A program made the translations under genes and the position numbers. This document shows positions 20,764 through 33,000 of a stretch of DNA of 64,000 nt, piece after piece. Where the stretch lies: contig CM055905.1 of the NCBI GenBank assembly GCA_029582155.1, positions 6,264,062 to 6,328,061 of the forward strand. The letters are read 5' to 3'. This DNA is from Panopea generosa (taxonomy: Eukaryota > Mollusca > Bivalvia > Adapedonta > Hiatellidae). The stretch's first letter is position 1, and each line of letters starts with the position of its first letter. The notes under the pieces were generated by a model, which worked only from the letters and a program-made list of their open reading frames with translations, was not told where the DNA came from and searched no databases.

Positions 20764-21440
20764 ACAATTTCAAAGAGAGCAAACACCTCGAGAGCTGTTG
20801 GTCGGTGTTTAATCATGCAATTTAAATTTCGATTTCTGTTTACTTTTTGTTTGATTTGGGAACCGTTTGTTTTTATAAACAGCGTAAACATATTTATCCG
20901 TGCTGCAAGCAGCCCTTTTTCACCGCATTTTACACTTTGCACAGACTAACGGGAGAACAGCTGCCTATTGTGTACAATGGGAAGTCTGTAATCATTCTGA
21001 GTTATAAAGGCAGTTCATATACTATGAAAAACATTACAATCAACATAAAAGTCACATATAGAGAAAATTCAAAGCGTTTCAAATGGTTTCATTACTTTGT
21101 CAGGCAAAATTCTGCATGGAGGCTGACATTTTGGGTGTGTTGTAAGAACCACTATACCGTGCAAATTATATCGTACTACACCGTCTGAAAGTGACGTCGG
21201 GGTTAAAAACAGTGTTGAATTCAAACTATCGCATGAAATGTACGGAAGTGACATGATCGGCTGCCTTGTTATTTATGTTAATATAACGTTTCATAAAGCG
21301 AACAGGATATTTATCTCGTGACGATCAACCACTTTTGGGTCTAAAATCGTAATGCAAAGTTCACATACTTGACCCCTACCACCATTTTCATTTTCCACTT
21401 GGAGCACAGCCCATTTGATTGGAGGTTTTGTCCTGCCATT
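20764..21440. promoter_or_regulatory. Candidate ZZZ3 promoter region
   Basis: Unique sequence upstream of the candidate leader exon. It has TGACGTCGG (CRE-like) and ACGGAAGTGACATGATCGG (ETS-like CGGAAGT) at about 21,190-21,262, motifs common in metazoan housekeeping promoters. No TATA context I would rely on. Position and motifs only; the start site is not determined. Confidence 0.3.
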
Positions 21441-21504
21441 ATATTGCCAAAGGTAAAACCCATTTATTGTGATTGCCTTATGTTACTTTACTTTACTTTT
21501 ACTT

Positions 21505-21845
21505 TACTGGATTATCCCCTTCATCTCAAACTCTTCTTGACTGTGTTCACCGACGGTGCTGAGATCATGATTGATGGAAGCTTATTCCGCTTGTCAACAA
21601 CACCGTTAGCCACGAGTAAAAAAATGTAAAAAATTGTGAACTATCAGTTTTGTATAAATTATTTATGAACTTGTAAGTTTCATCACATGTCTTGACATAA
21701 TCTTCTGCTCTGTAGGCTAGGTAAATGAACCATGTCTGAGGCACTGCCTTTGAACTTTATCTAATTGATCAATATCTTTTATTAAATATGGTAACCACAC
21801 AGGTGATCCATATTCTAATACTGGTCATATCATGGTAACATATGT
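21505..21845 (-). pseudogene. Degenerate non-LTR retrotransposon reverse transcriptase, 3' end
   Basis: Minus strand reads PVLEYGSPVWLPYLIKDIDQ, then after stops and gaps KRNKLPSIMISAPSVNTVKK: the P-x-LEYGs-x-VW-x-PY and W/N-x-LP..V..SVN-x-F/VK blocks found at the C-terminal end of metazoan non-LTR reverse transcriptases. Several stops interrupt it. The plus-strand open frame at 21,369-21,629 is its antisense shadow. Confidence 0.75.
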
Positions 21846-22099
21846 TATAACTTATGTAGTTCAACAACCATTGACATCAAGTGACTTAATACTATGATCA
21901 CAACTACTGTAACAGTGTAAGTAAGATCAGTAAGTTGACAAATTGTAAGTTCAAAATGTTTCGAGTCACCTGCATGGCTAGTACAACATGTTGCACATCT
22001 CAAAGGAGCCTTTTAAAGATTTTTTTATTTTGTGTCTCCCGAGTTGTTATGGGCAGTAGATCAGATATCCAAATGATAGAATAGCTGTCCATTCATGCC

Positions 22100-22445
22100 T
22101 TATTTAATCACTTTTAAGGTAGTTTTGGAGTGGCTAATGGTCACCATGCTTGCTTCAAGACACAGACATTTGATAACAAGTGAAATCTATGGGGTTTGAA
22201 ATGCATTACCTCAGTGCCTTATTCAGGCAAGATGCTGTGAAAGTTCTGAGCATTCTTCGAGATCAAGCTAAAATAGATTTGTATAATTGTTTTAACTTAT
22301 GACTAGCATTGTAATCAGTGTAATTCCGCTATCATACATTATAATCTGGAAAAAGCACCAATTGTAAGTGCAGATTTATCTGGATCCTCTCTGCCTCCAG
22401 GGATGCTATTGCTCTAAGCATCATTTGGTAGTCATGGTAATACCT
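22100..22445 (-). pseudogene. Partial duplicate of ZZZ3 exon 1 edge and flanking intron
   Basis: 22,345-22,440 reads [19 protein letters not shown] on the minus strand, almost the same as ZZZ3 exon 1. The adjoining intron-derived sequence (TTCCGCTATCATACATTATA and flanking SINE) is also shared with 17.8-18.07 kb. The 5' splice site is destroyed (GTAAAT in the gene, ATAAAT here). So this is a segmental duplication of a few hundred bases, not a processed copy and not a functional alternative exon. Confidence 0.85.
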
Positions 22446-22760
22446 CAAAATGCTGTGCAAGTATGCCATCCTTCTGATGAGATGTAAAGCTGTTGATCCA
22501 GTATGCTCACTTTGCTTTAGAGGTCTATTTTGAATCCACATGGAGGCAGTATTTTCTACCGAGGGTAACATTGAATGTTTTTTGTTTTAATTTTTAAAAT
22601 TTATTTCACATACGTCTGTATTACGACTTCAAAGGAATGACCGACAGTCCTTTTTAAACCCAAATTTATAGCACTGTACATGTATCTATTTGCATCCTAA
22701 TTTGTAGTGTTTATGTTTGATGACAGATCTAATATATTCAGCCAGTTTTAGAGCTCAATG

Positions 22761-23039
22761 ATGATTGATTGATTGAATGTTTAGCGTCATTTTTATGCCA
22801 TCAAGGGCTAACCGACGATCAGTTAACCTAACTATTGTTTCTTGGAATCCTGGAGGGTGAACCAGTACTTGAGCATGAGTAACTGATAACTTTCCCACTT
22901 GAATCAGCTATGAGAGAGATAATGAGATGCAATGTCGTTTGTCAAACATCACAGGAGATTGTGGCCAAGCGGAGATTCGAACTCACCACCCCTGGATTGA
23001 CAGTCAGACATGCTAATGCATGAGCTAATCAGGCCCGGC
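22761..23039 (-). mobile_element. tRNA-derived SINE (family A), full length
   Basis: Minus orientation: head GCCGGGCCTGATTAGCTCAT, B-box region, body, and a (GATT)n-complement tail. Flanked by CTCAATGATGAT on both sides, a probable 12-bp target-site duplication. Confidence 0.85.
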
Positions 23040-23077
23040 TCTCAATGATGATAGTTAAAATATAAATTGGTTTATGC

Positions 23078-23769
23078 AAGGAATTATATAGATAAGGAAA
23101 GTATTCACAAAAATCTTGTAATATCTCGCTTTCAGTTACCTTAACTTACATTCATCTCAGGAACACAAATCAAATTTATTACATTGCAGAATGAAATTCT
23201 CATCAAAACAGTTCCATTCCTAGAAATTTGTGTTTAAAATTGTTGGAGTACTTTACATTACCAAATTTGTATACTGCAGCCAAAATAACAACAAACTATA
23301 ACCCATTTTTCCCACCAAACCTCAATATCTTTAATTCAAGATAATTTTGCATGATCGAAACATGTTTAAACATTTAAGATAACATAAAACTTAAATTGAC
23401 ATACAGGAAATAAGTTGCCTGTGAATTATAAATCATTAATTCGCTAAATAATTAATCCTTTCTGTGCTATTTTATCAACATTTAGTCAGGAGGTGCAAGT
23501 TTCCTGTCCCTTGTTTACCTATGTGCTTTTCTACCAAGCCACGATGCAACCATATGATTGGTTCCTTCATGATTTCATGAAGAGAACATTATCCAATCGC
23601 AACATTAGTCTCATGTCAACACTTTATTGATAAGACGTCAACGTTAGCTATTTTTTGTCCTGTTCTGTTCAAATAAAACAACGAAGAGCTAGCATATTTT
23701 CCCATGAGTGATGGATGGAGAGTATCGGAATTGACCTCCGTGGGTATCTGATGATGTACAAGTCCTTGG
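23078..23769. mobile_element. Diverged TIR MITE ending near the PEX10 promoter
   Basis: Interior shares CAGTTCCATTCC-like and TTTAAAATTGTTGGAGTAC blocks with 12.1-12.5 kb, and the right end is ACAAGTCCTTGG. The left end is degraded. 23,700-23,745 also resembles the palindrome at 38.72 kb. Confidence 0.45.
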
Positions 23770-23892
23770 TTTATGTAAAAAAAATTCTCTAAATATAAAT
23801 GTTTTACCCACTCAAATAAAGACCGGCTCTAATGTTAGTACTTTAATCAATGCCATTACTGTTTCAGTGAGTTCAGTTAAAACATTTCCAAA
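23553..23892 (+). promoter_or_regulatory. Candidate PEX10 promoter with two CCAAT boxes
   Basis: ATTGG at 23,557-23,561 and CCAAT at 23,593-23,597, about 300 bp upstream of the PEX10 ATG, face each other. Compatible with NF-Y-type housekeeping promoters; no TATA evident. Part of the segment is MITE-derived. Confidence 0.3.
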
Positions 23893-24001
23893 ATGTTCAA
23901 GAATGCAGGACCTGCAGAAATAATCCGTTCTCACCAGAAGGATGACTTTTACCTGGTGTACCTACGGGGGTTGGCAGCAGACGTCATACATCATTTCATT
24001 G
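23893..24001 (+). CDS. PEX10: PEX10 exon 1
   Basis: [20 protein letters not shown] then [17 protein letters not shown]; ends after the first base of a Gly codon. The ATG is the only Met in the conserved frame and sits at the right distance from IRxxQKDxxY. Confidence 0.93.
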
Positions 24002-27000
24002 GTAGGTTCACAAATTTTACTTTGTTTATCATAAGGCTTGTATTTTGGTTTATGGATTGATTTGGGATTGTATTTGACTTTTTATGGCCCTTGTTACAGC
24101 AAAATAATCACATACAATATTCATATTTTCTTGTTGCAGCAAAAAAATCACATACACTATTCATTTTTTTATTACATCATATAAATCATATACAATATTC
24201 ATATTGTCTTGTTGCAGCAAAAAAAATCCCATACACTATTGATACTTTCTTGTTGCAGGTCCACGAGCCTGGATCCAATGGAGGAAGGAAGTAGATGTGC
24301 TGGCAGATCTTGGATACTTTTGTCTCACAACAATGTCTGGTAATAAAACTAAAAGTTAATAGTCCTGGGCGGAGAAAATACTGTAGAATTATATTATTAG
24401 CTATTTACAAAAATTATTGTGATGCTGTTATGTATAAAAACAGTTTTGTATAGAGGATTTTACACAAGTGCTTATTAGCTCACCTGAGCCAAAGACTCAC
24501 GGACGAGCTTTTGTGTTTGCATGGTGTCCGTCATCTGTCCTTAACTTTTAGCTTCTAACAACTTCTCCTCTGAAACCACTGGGCCAATTTTGATATAACT
24601 TCACAGAAATGTTCCTTGGGTGACCCTCTACCAAGTTTGTTCAAGCCATCTTGATTCGTAAAAAAAAATGGCCGCCAGGGGGAGGGGCAAGTTTAATTAG
24701 TAAAAACTTAAAAAATCTTCTTGTCAGAAACTACTAACTCGATTTTAAAATAATTTCACAGAAGTGTTCCTTGGAGGACCCTTCACCAAGTTTATTCAAG
24801 CCGTTGTGATTTGTTAAAAAACATGACCGCCACAGTTAGGTGCTAGTTTACTATATAGGCAGCTATAGTAAAAACTTCAAAAGCCTTCTTGTCATAATCT
24901 ACTGACCTGATTTCGATGTAATTTCACTGACATTTACCATGGGCGAACCTCTTCCAAGTTTGTTCCAGCCATTGTGATTCGTCGAAAAAACATAGTCGCC
25001 AGAAGGGGAGGCTGGTTTTCTTTATATGGATATATAGTGAAAACTTTCTTTTGATATCCAGATATCCACACAAGGATACTATTGTTATCATACAACTCCT
25101 CTATGCATCTGTTACATCTTCAAAAAAAATCAAAATTCTAACTACTTGCTCGTTTTTCTGGAATTTTGAGTGTACATGTATTATATAATCTACTCAAGTT
25201 GGGTTACTCAAGGTCACTCATGTGAGCGATATAGGGCCATCTTGGCCCACTTGTTTATTATGGGATTGAGTTGGAAAAAACATTATCATGGATGGCATAA
25301 TAACATTGTTGTCTTTTTCATTAACAAGTTTTAATAAATTCAGTAATATACGAGTACAATTGTAAGATTCGTTTTATCACATTACTAAGAAAATTTTACA
25401 TCAACCATTTATTTCATACAAATTATCTCTATAAGGAACCAGAAAAAATTGAGCATAGTTCCATGATTTGTGAGTCATCATAGAATGTAACTTCTCAAAA
25501 TAACATTATTTAACCATGACAAGTCGTGGACAAGTCAGACAGTACTTTGGCAAGTTATGTAGGAGAGCTGAGTTATACTGGAAACACAGAAAGATGGATT
25601 CAATGTGATATTACACTAGGGTTTATTACTCTCCTGCACCATAAATTATGTGATTATAGGACTCTCGGTTTATCCTCCATCCTGTTGAAATGGTATGGTT
25701 GCTATCGCAATGGAATTGATAAATATGCATATGTTGAAATTACTGATACATATACAGAAGAATATAAGATTTGTTTTCACTCGGATATGAAGGTAGAATT
25801 ATCTGCAAGTTTGATTCATGTTGCTTGATCATTTAAATAAAAATGAGTTTATTTCAGGATACCAGACCATAGGAGAGGAATATGTGAACATTGTACAAGT
25901 GGACCAGTCTAAACGACAAATTCCATCAGTTACGGTAAAATTTATCAGTATATTTTTTCTTTTAAAGTTTTTTGTTGTTGACAATTTATATTATTTTTGT
26001 TTGTAGGTGACATTGCATCCTCATGACTGTCATAGTACCTTATATAATAAGACATCTATTTATAAATTACATATTTGTTTCTATGACAACAGTGTAACAC
26101 CGGTAATGACCTGATGGTGGTTTCTGTTACTCAGAATAATATTTTATTTACCTGGATATTTTGGCGATATTGCATCATTTCTCCAGCTGACAGGCTATTG
26201 GTCACCTAACCCAATCTGGTCATGTGACACAATGAGAGTGTTGTTTGTATACTGGAAGTAACTCCAGACCTTCATCATGGTTGAGGGATGTCATTAGTTG
26301 TGTCACATGACAAGATATTACCTAAAAAATCAGATAAATATTTTTTTTTCCTGAATGATGGAAACCTCCACTAGATATAGGCTTCAGGAACACAGAGACA
26401 ACCTTATAGTTGTAGTTGTAATAGTAATAATTTATTTACAGAGCAGATGTGTTATGGTGCTACTTCACGTCCTGGCTCCGTATGGTCTACGTAAGCTGTT
26501 GGATTGGTTGGAGAAAAAGTTGAAGTCAGACAATGTCCAAGAGGTTCCAATAGAGACGAGAGAATTTTTACTGAAATGCATCCCGATAGCTCGGACTTTG
26601 GTGCTGTATTCTCACCGGGTACATATGGCAGTGTTCTACCTGAAGGGAGTTTTCTATTACATAGCAAAGAGATTTGCAAATGTTCATTATGTGAGTAGCA
26701 TTTGTGTAAAATTTTATTACACATGCACTAACATTTTATGCATATTTTAATCTGCAATTGATAATTTAACTTAAATCTTGTTGTTTTGTTTTTAGGACAC
26801 ACCCATGGCATTACCTCAATTTATTATGTTTATTGAATTAATATCACATAACACTTAAACAGTGACATTTACACATTGATTCTACAAATATCAATGCATT
26901 ATCACATAATGGTGACATTTATACATTAATTCAGCAAATATAAATTTATACAATATTACATAATGGTGGAATTTATACATTGATTCAGCAAATAGCAATG

Positions 27001-30000
27001 TTATATCACATAACAGTGACATTTATTTATTGATTCTGCAAATATTAATGCAACACCACATAATGGTGGCGTTTATCCATTGATTATGTAAATATCAGTG
27101 TAATATCAGATAACAGTTTTATTTATACAATGATTCAGCACATATCAATGCAGTATCATATAATGGTGACATTTATACATTGATTCAGCACATATCAGTG
27201 CAGTATTATATAATGGTGACATTTATACATTGATTCAGCACATATCAATGCAATATCATACAATGGTGACATGCATGAATCAAAATGGATAAACCCCCTT
27301 TTATTCAGCTCCCTATCTGGTTTCAGATACAGCATGATTTTGGTATGCCAAAGGGAGATGACTCTATATCCCAGAGTTTCCAGGTTCTTGGATGGTTGAC
27401 TGTGGCCCAGCTTGTTGGTTCTGGCATACTGGCTGGGTACAAGTTAATAAAGGATAAGTCAAAGCAACTCACCGATTCAAAACTTCAAGAAAGGTATTAC
27501 TTTAAATTGTTTTAATATTCTGTGCAAAAACATAAATTTCTGGTAAGATATTATAGATGTGTTAGGGGCCCTCTGTTGCTGAGTGACGGCACTGTTGTTT
27601 AACCCATTACTCTATAGATATGCATTTTCCCGCACCAATCACAGAAGGCCTTTGAAAACAGTGACGAGCAATCTGAACACTTCCTGCACTGTTTTCCACT
27701 CTGTCAGTTAATATAAACATAATTCATCCATATTCAGGCGTCTATATTCGAGGTGTCCAAAGGCATCTATATATGAGGTGTCCAAAGGCGTCTATATGAA
27801 GTAACGGCTTAATGAACGCTTGCCTGTCACTGATGAAGTTATGAATTCGAGCCGCGCTTGCTTCAAAATATTTATGTGAGAAAGTTTTCCATTTACTTGC
27901 AGAAAGATGGTGGTTCAGCTCAGATTCATTCTGAGGTCTTCCTCCACCAATAAAAACTGGATATGTCATATACATGCACGTTATATATAACCTTTCATGT
28001 GTTGATAATTGCTTTAAACCCCATTCAAAAAAGGAAGGAAAAAAAGATGTCTTAACATGTAGAAGTTAATTCTATGGCTGCTGATTTCATTGCTTTGTGT
28101 ACCAGAGCTGCATTTAGTCATGTTAAACACATTTGCTGCGTGGCTCCCTTAACTTTTACATAAAGAGGTTGAGGGAGTGTTCAGGAAAACATTAGAAAAC
28201 TTTTAACCAAACTGAATGCAACCCAGATGTGTTAAATGATTTGGAACTTGTAGTTAAAAAATTAATCCTACAAGTGAGTATTGAATACTAGTATATAGCA
28301 GTCATAAAAGTGAATTGTGAGACAGAGAGGTCTGCTATGTGGTAGGTTCCTGTTTGAAGAGCCAGGCCGGATTAGCTCAGTCAATTAAGTGTCTATCAAT
28401 CTAGGGGTCATGACTTTGAATCCCCACCTGGCAACAGTCTCTGTGATGATTGATATATGCATTGTGTCTCATTATCATTCATCTCTCACCGCTGATTCAA
28501 GTGGGAAAGTTATTACTTGCAGAGATGAGTTGTGCTCGAGTACTGGTTAACCTTTCAGGATCTCAGGAAACAGTGGTTAGGTTAACTGATCATCTGTTAG
28601 CCCTCAATGGCATAAAAATGATGCTAAATATTCAATCAATCAATCATGTTCATATACTTGTAACATTACTACTAGAGGCCTGGACAGCTCTTGCAACATT
28701 CTCTGCAAAGCATAACAATTGCATTTACAGTCGAAACTTGTTATTTCGAATTCCGTGGGACCGTAAAAATAATTCGAAATAACTGGATTTCGATTTATCA
28801 GGAGTCTACTTTTGTGCAGCTTTTTACCATTACCCCACCCACTTCATAAATCGTTGAGAATATATGTGTACATGTAAATACCTATATTTGTTGTTTTATA
28901 CTCAAAATAATATGATGTTGTTATATTTACACAGAATATAAACTTTGTTTATATTGATATGTACTGTGGAATTGTCTTAAATCTTGGTTAATTTAACTGT
29001 TTACATGCGTCATATTCTTCTACGCAAACATATGTTGTGCTTTGTTTTCGGTTTGTAGGCTAATTGTCTATTTGTCCAGTGCGTGAACATTGTAATTTTT
29101 TAAGTGTGCTATAATAGATAAATAAAAGTGTTTATACTAGCCATTCAACAGACCTATATATCTATGCTCCAGCCATTCGACAGACCTATATATCTATGCC
29201 CCAGCCATTCAACAGACCTGTATATCTATGCCCCAGCCATTCAACAGACCTGTATATCTATGCCCCAGCCATTCAACAGACCTGTATATCTATGCCCCAG
29301 CCATTCGACCTGTATATCTATGTCCCAGCCATTCGACAGACCTGTATATCTATGTCCCAGTCATTCAACAGACCTGTATATCTATGCCCCAGCCATTTGA
29401 CCTGTATATCTATGTCCCAGCCATTCAACAGACCTGTATATCTATGTCCCAGCCATTCAACAGACCTGTATATCTATGTCCCAGCCATTCGACAGACCTG
29501 TATATCTATGCCCCAGCCATTCAACAGACCTGTATATCTATGCCCCAGCCATTCAACAGACCTGTATATCTATGTCCCAGCCATTCAACAGACCTGTATA
29601 TCTATGTCCCAGCCATTCGACAGACCTGTATATCTATGCCCCAGCCATTCGACAGACCTGTATATCTATGCCCCAGCCATTCGACAGACCTGTATATCTA
29701 TGCCCCAGCCATTCGACAGACCTGTATATCTATGTCCCAGCCATTCGACAGACCTATATATCTATGCCCAAGCCATTCGACAGACCTGTATATCTATGCC
29801 CCAGCCATTCAACAGACCTATATATCTAGCTCCAGCCATTCAACAGACCTATATATCTATGCCCCAGCCATTCAACAGACCTGTATATCTATGCCCCAGC
29901 CATTCAACAGACCTGTATATCTATGTCCCAGCCATTCAACAGACCTATATATCTATGTCCCAGTCATTCAACAGACCTGTATATCTATGCCCCAGCCATT

Positions 30001-33000
30001 CGACAGACCTGTATATCTATGCCCCAGCCATTCGACAGACCTATATATCTATGCTCCAGCCATTCAACAGACCTGTATATCTATGCCCCAGCCATTCGAC
30101 AGACCTGTATATCTATGCCCCAGCCATTCGACAGACCTGTATATCTATGCCCCAGCCATTCGACAGACCTATATATCTATGCCCCAGCCATTCCACAGAC
30201 CTGTATATCTATGCCCCAGCCATTCCACAGACCTGTATATCTATGCCCCAGCCATTCGACAGACCTATATATCTATGCCCCAGCCATTCGACAGACCTGT
30301 ATATCTATGCCCCAGCCATTCGACAGACCTGTATATCTATGCCCCAGTTATTCGACAGACCTGTATATCTATGCCCCAGCCTTTCAACAGACCTGTATAT
30401 CTATGCCCCAGCCATTCAACAGACCTGTATATCTATGCCCCAGCCATTCAACAGACCCGTATATCTATGCCCCAGCCATTCGACAGACCTATATATCTAT
30501 GCCCCAGCCATTCGACAGACCTATATATCTATGCCCCAGCCATTCGACAGACCTATATATCTATGTCCCAGCCATTCAACAGACCTGTATATCTATGCCC
30601 CAGCCATTCCACAGACTTGTATATCTATGCCCCAGCCATTCGACAGACCTGTATATCTATCAGTGGTTTTTTTCACCATTTTGGGAAGATGACCCATACC
30701 CTTTGAATTGGGAATTTTAGCGGCGTTTTCATTAACATTGGGAAAACTTATGCATTAAATATAATTGTTCAATTTTATAAAAATGTGTACACTTGCTTCT
30801 CTGGTCATTTAATTAAAGAATCGATGTATTACTTAATTCAGAATGGGGAAAATTTGTCTATTTTATCAAGGAATTATGGAAGTTTCAATTTACAATTATT
30901 GAAGCTTTCAATTGGGAATTTTTACCACTCAATTGGGAAAAAAAGATACTATTTGCCATTGGGAATATGACCCAATAAAGGCTATAAAAATGGTAGAAAA
31001 AAAACACTGTCTATGCCTCAGCCATTCAACAGACCTGTATATCTATGCCCCAGCCATTCAACAGACCTGTATATCTATGCCCCAACCATTCCACAGACCT
31101 GTGTATCTATGCCCCAGCCATTCGGCAGACCTGTGTATCTATGCCCCAACCATTCGACAGACCTGTATATCTATGCCGCAGCCATTCGACAGACCTGTAT
31201 ATCTATGCCCCAGCCATTAGACAGACCAGTATATCAATGCTCCAGCCATTCAACAGACCTGTATATCTATGCCGCAGCCATTCAACAGACCTGTATATCT
31301 ATGCCCCAGCCATTCGCCAGACCTGTATATCTATGCCCCAGCCATTCCACAGACCTGTATATCTATGCCCCAGTCATTCGACAGACATGTATATCTATGC
31401 CCCAGTCATTCGACAGACCTGTATATCTATGCCCCAGCCATTCGACAGACCTGTATACTTATGCCCCAGCCATTCGACTGACATGTATATCTATGCCCCA
31501 GCACTTCGACAGACCTGTATATCTATGCCCCAGCCATTCGACAGACCTGTATATCTATGCCCCAGCCATTCGACAGACCTGTATATCTATGTCCCAGTCA
31601 TTCGACAGACCTGTATATCTATGCCCCAGCCATTCGACAGACCTGTATATCTATGTCCTAGCCATTCGACAGACCTGTATATCTATGTCGCAGCCATTCA
31701 ACAGACCTGTATATCTATGCCCCAGCCATTCGACCTGTATATCTATGTCCCAGCCATTCAACAGACCTGTATATCTATGTCCCAGCCATTCAACAGACCT
31801 GTATATCTATGTCCCAGCCATTCAACAGACCTGTATATCTATGTCCCAGCCATTCAACAGACCTGTATATCTATGCCCCAGCCATTCGACAGACCTGTAT
31901 ATCTATGTCCCAGCCATTCGACAGACCTGTATATCTATGTCCCAACCATTCCACAGACCTGTGTATCTATGCCCCAGCCATTCGGCAGACCTGTGTATCT
32001 ATGCCCCAACCATTCGACAGACCTGTATATCTATGCCGCAGCCATTCGACAGACCTGTATATCTATGCCCCAGCCATTAGACAGACCTGTATATCTATGC
32101 CGCAGCCATTCAACAGACCTGTATATCTATGCCGCAGCCATTCGCCAGACCTGTATATCTATGCCCCAGCCATTCCACAGACCTGTATATCTATGCCCCA
32201 GTCATTCGACAGACATGTATATCTATGCCCCAGTCATTCGACAGATCTGTATATCTATGCCCCAGCCATTCGACAGACCTGTATACTTATGCCCCAGCCA
32301 TTCGACTGACCTGTATATCTATGCCCCAGCCATTCGACAGACCTGTATATCTATGCCCCAGCCATTCGACAGACCTGTATATCTATGCCCCAGCCATTCG
32401 ACAGACCTGTATATCTATGTCCCAGTCATTCGACAGACCTGTATATCTATGCCCCAGCCATTCGACAGACCTGTATATCTATGTCCTAGCCATTCGACAG
32501 ACCTGTATATCTATGTCGCAGCCATTCGACAGACCTGTATATCTATGTCCCAGCCATTCAACAGACCTGTATATCTATGCCCCAGCCATTCGACCTGTAT
32601 ATCTATGTCCCAGCCATTCAACAGACCTGTATATCTATGTCCCAGCCATTCGACAGACCTGTATATCTATGTCCCAGCCATTCGACAGACCTGTATATCT
32701 ATGTCCCAGCCATTCGACAGACCTGTATATCTATGTCCCAGCCATTCGACAGACCTGTATATCTATGCCCCAGCCATTCGACAGACCTGTATATCTATGC
32801 CCCAGCCATTCGACAGACCTGTATATCTATGCCCCAGCCATTCGACAGACCTGTATATCTATGCCCCAGCCATTCGACAGACCTGTATATCTATGCCCCA
32901 GCCATTCGACAGACCTGTATATCTATGCCCCAGCCATTCGACAGACCTGTATATCTATGCCCCAGTCATTCGACAGACCTGTATATCTATGCCCCAGCCA

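Noticed and set aside
20388..20942. Two minus-strand frames near 20.4-20.9 kb
   Set aside because: The first lies inside the TTAA-ended MITE and the second overlaps its edge; no supporting features.
25526..25828. 100-codon frame in PEX10 intron 2
   Set aside because: Does not join PEX10 in phase and shows no recognised motif; exon 3 follows independently at 25,858.
28363..28440. Possible tRNA gene (A and B boxes)
   Set aside because: The same sequence with its non-tRNA body and CAATCAATC tail occurs a dozen times on both strands; it is a SINE head and does not fold as a full tRNA.
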